Assembly (NCBI GenBank): GCA_045593825.1
Contig: JAZNXI010000072.1
Location: 1 to 7,211, forward strand
Length of the DNA stretch: 7,211 bases
Source: SIG299 sp045593825
Lineage (GTDB): Bacteria; Bacillota; Clostridia; Lachnospirales; Lachnospiraceae
Direction: 5' to 3'
The notes under the pieces were generated by a model. The model was not told where the DNA came from, searched no databases, and saw only the letters and a list, made by a program, of their open reading frames with translations. Position numbers and translations under genes: made by a program. Below are positions 6,122 through 7,211 of this stretch, piece after piece. How positions within the stretch are numbered: the first letter of the stretch is position 1; the number at the start of each line of letters is the position of its first letter.

Positions 6122-6915
6122 GAAAATCGAACCCGACACCGTTAGAAAAAGAGTGGGGAAAGGTCATTAACCAGGAACTTGCTTATATCAATAAACGTGC
6201 AGAAAAAACGGATTCCAAGTTGAATCAGATGCTGGAAAAGAAGATTCCCGCCGGTTTACAAAATACTTTAGATACTGCCTTTTCCAAAGCATTTCGTCTG
6301 GTTTTTGAAAAAGGCACCGGCGTCATTGAAAAAACTTATGATAAAACACAGATGAAGAAGTGGTATCAAATCAATGAATATGCCGCTAAGGTACATGGAA
6401 CACGAAAAGCATTAAAAGTATTTTCCGGAAAGGCGAAGGGAGCCGGTGCAGGAAATCTTCTGATGTCCGGTACGGCAGGAGTCGGCATGGGAGTACTTGG
6501 AATTGGTCTGCCGGATATTGCCCTGTTTACCGGGCTTATGTTAAAAGGTGTGTATGAAATTGCCCTGAGCTACGGTTTTGATTATGATGATGAAGAAGAG
6601 AAAAAGTTCATTCTGCTTCTGATTCGCGGTGCGCTGAGTTACGGAAAAGAACTGCAAAGCATCAATGAGGAATTAAACTTTTATATGGATTACGGTGCCT
6701 ATGCAAAGGCAAGAACCATGGAGGTTGCCATAAAATCAGCGGCAGGGTGCTTGTCAAAAGAACTTTTGTATATGAAGTTTTTGCAGGGAATTCCTGTGGT
6801 TGGTGCTATAGGTGGTGCCTATGATGCTATTTACATGAAACAGATTATGGAATATGCGGAACTGAAATACCGCAGAAGATTTTACCTACGCCAAAAACGC
6901 AGTGCTATGAGATAA
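6118..6915 (+). CDS. EcsC family protein
   Basis: The protein has 265 residues and matches the EcsC family, named after the third gene of the Bacillus ecs locus; its biochemical role is not established. A charged, helical N-terminus (1-105) precedes a glycine-rich hydrophobic block, about 108-155, with the signature LPDIALFTGLMLKGVYEIA then LSYGFD, and an acidic DYDDEEEKK patch follows. A second hydrophobic, glycine-rich stretch, FLQGIPVVGAIGGAYDA (221-237), precedes a basic tail. It may associate with membrane, but no signal peptide is seen. The start is TTG at 6118, chosen because AGGGAGG (6104-6110) lies seven bases upstream and TTGA overlaps the previous stop; the alternative of an internal ATG would remove conserved-looking N-terminal sequence. 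It is the last gene of the operon; a terminator follows five bases after its stop. Confidence 0.88.
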   Translation: MRKSNPTPLEKEWGKVINQELAYINKRAEKTDSKLNQMLEKKIPAGLQNTLDTAFSKAFRLVFEKGTGVIEKTYDKTQMKKWYQINEYAAKVHGTRKALKVFSGKAKGAGAGNLLMSGTAGVGMGVLGIGLPDIALFTGLMLKGVYEIALSYGFDYDDEEEKKFILLLIRGALSYGKELQSINEELNFYMDYGAYAKARTMEVAIKSAAGCLSKELLYMKFLQGIPVVGAIGGAYDAIYMKQIMEYAELKYRRRFYLRQKRSAMR

Positions 6916-6919
6916 AATA

Positions 6920-6970
6920 AATACCCGCTACAGAATCGCTCAGCGTTGACATTCTGTACGCGGGTATTTT
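6920..6970. terminator. Long, probably bidirectional terminator between ecsC-family gene and aroC
   Basis: The outer arms AATACCCGC (6920-6928) and GCGGGTATT (6960-6968) pair fully. After a small bulge, ACAGAAT (6930-6936) pairs with ATTCTGT (6951-6957), leaving a 14-base loop. Ts follow on the + strand (6967-6971), and the flank read on the - strand is TTATTTTA, also U-rich. It can therefore end both the rightward operon and the leftward aroC transcript, whose stop is only two bases beyond the T-run. Confidence 0.92.
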
Positions 6971-6972
6971 TG

Positions 6973-7211
6973 CTATTTACGGTAAAATTCTTGAATACCA
7001 TTAAGCTTGGAATGCATATTAACCAGCAGTGCATCTGCGATGGTAAGGGCGGTCATGGCTTCTACCACAACAACGGCGCGCGGCACAATGATTGGGTCGT
7101 GGCGGCCTTTGATTTCTACGGAGATGGCATCGCCGTTTTTGTTTACGGTGGGCTGCTCCGAGAAAATGGAAGGAGTTGGCTTAATAGCGGTGCGGAAGAC
7201 AATATCGCTGC
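6973..7211 (-). CDS. aroC: Chorismate synthase, C-terminal part (runs off the window)
   Basis: On the - strand, 78 codons run from the window edge to the TAG at 6975-6973. They encode the C-terminus of chorismate synthase, the FMN-dependent enzyme that turns 5-enolpyruvylshikimate-3-phosphate into chorismate at the end of the shikimate pathway. Diagnostic pieces are SDIVFRTAIKPTPSIF and the family signature KGRHDPIIVPRAVVVVEAM, followed by TALTIADALLVNM. The family is usually about 360-390 residues, so roughly a fifth is present and the start lies outside. It is convergent to the operon on its left and unrelated to it in function. The reading frame is intact over the visible length. Confidence 0.95.
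   Translation of the reverse strand, partial: SDIVFRTAIKPTPSIFSEQPTVNKNGDAISVEIKGRHDPIIVPRAVVVVEAMTALTIADALLVNMHSKLNGIQEFYRK

Noticed and set aside
1..7211. Defence island, toxin-antitoxin pair, prophage or transposon
   Set aside because: No transposase, integrase, terminal inverted repeat, CRISPR repeat, nuclease-helicase pair or toxin-like small gene pair is seen; the ParB-like gene alone is not enough.

Overview
The window looks like chromosome of a Gram-positive anaerobe of the Clostridia, most likely a Lachnospiraceae-type gut bacterium. This rests on the moderate-to-low G+C, strong purine-rich Shine-Dalgarno sites, tight gene packing with intrinsic hairpin plus T-run terminators, and the character of the proteins: MntP, DUF5714, DUF3237, EcsC, an S4-less RsuA-type synthase and an Est1E-like esterase. 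It is inference from protein recognition, not a database match. There is no rRNA, tRNA, CRISPR array, insertion sequence or phage gene, and no gap between genes exceeds about 210 bases.

Left part (1-2386, + strand). The window opens inside a gene that joins a helix-turn-helix tail in frame to a ParB/sulfiredoxin-like domain. A strong sigma-A-type promoter follows directly and is itself followed at once by a long hairpin and T-run. Next come mntP (manganese exporter) and, 15 bases on, a two-domain protein with an N-terminal cysteine-rich DUF5714 part and a C-terminal thioredoxin-type arsenate reductase part. An intrinsic terminator closes this metal/metalloid pair.

Middle (2387-4145, + strand). 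A single gene with its own promoter region and terminator encodes an ECF-type sigma factor. Its roughly 165-residue sigma core carries a C-terminal extension of about 360 residues that includes a winged-helix-like segment. No anti-sigma gene is adjacent.

Right part (4146-6970, + strand). A four-gene operon follows: alpha/beta hydrolase, DUF3237 protein, RsuA/RluE-type pseudouridine synthase and EcsC-family protein. Spacing tightens along it (46 bases, 0 bases, 4-base overlap), and a weak promoter plus a 17-base dyad lie ahead of it. A long hairpin, probably working in both directions, separates it from the convergent 3' end of aroC (chorismate synthase, - strand), which runs off the right edge.

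Most of the window is ordinary chromosome. The parts that best merit a second look are the sigma factor with its large extension, the hairpin leader of mntP, the DUF5714-arsenate reductase fusion beside a manganese exporter, and the HTH-ParB-like in-frame joint. I see no convincing new multi-gene defence or mobile system.
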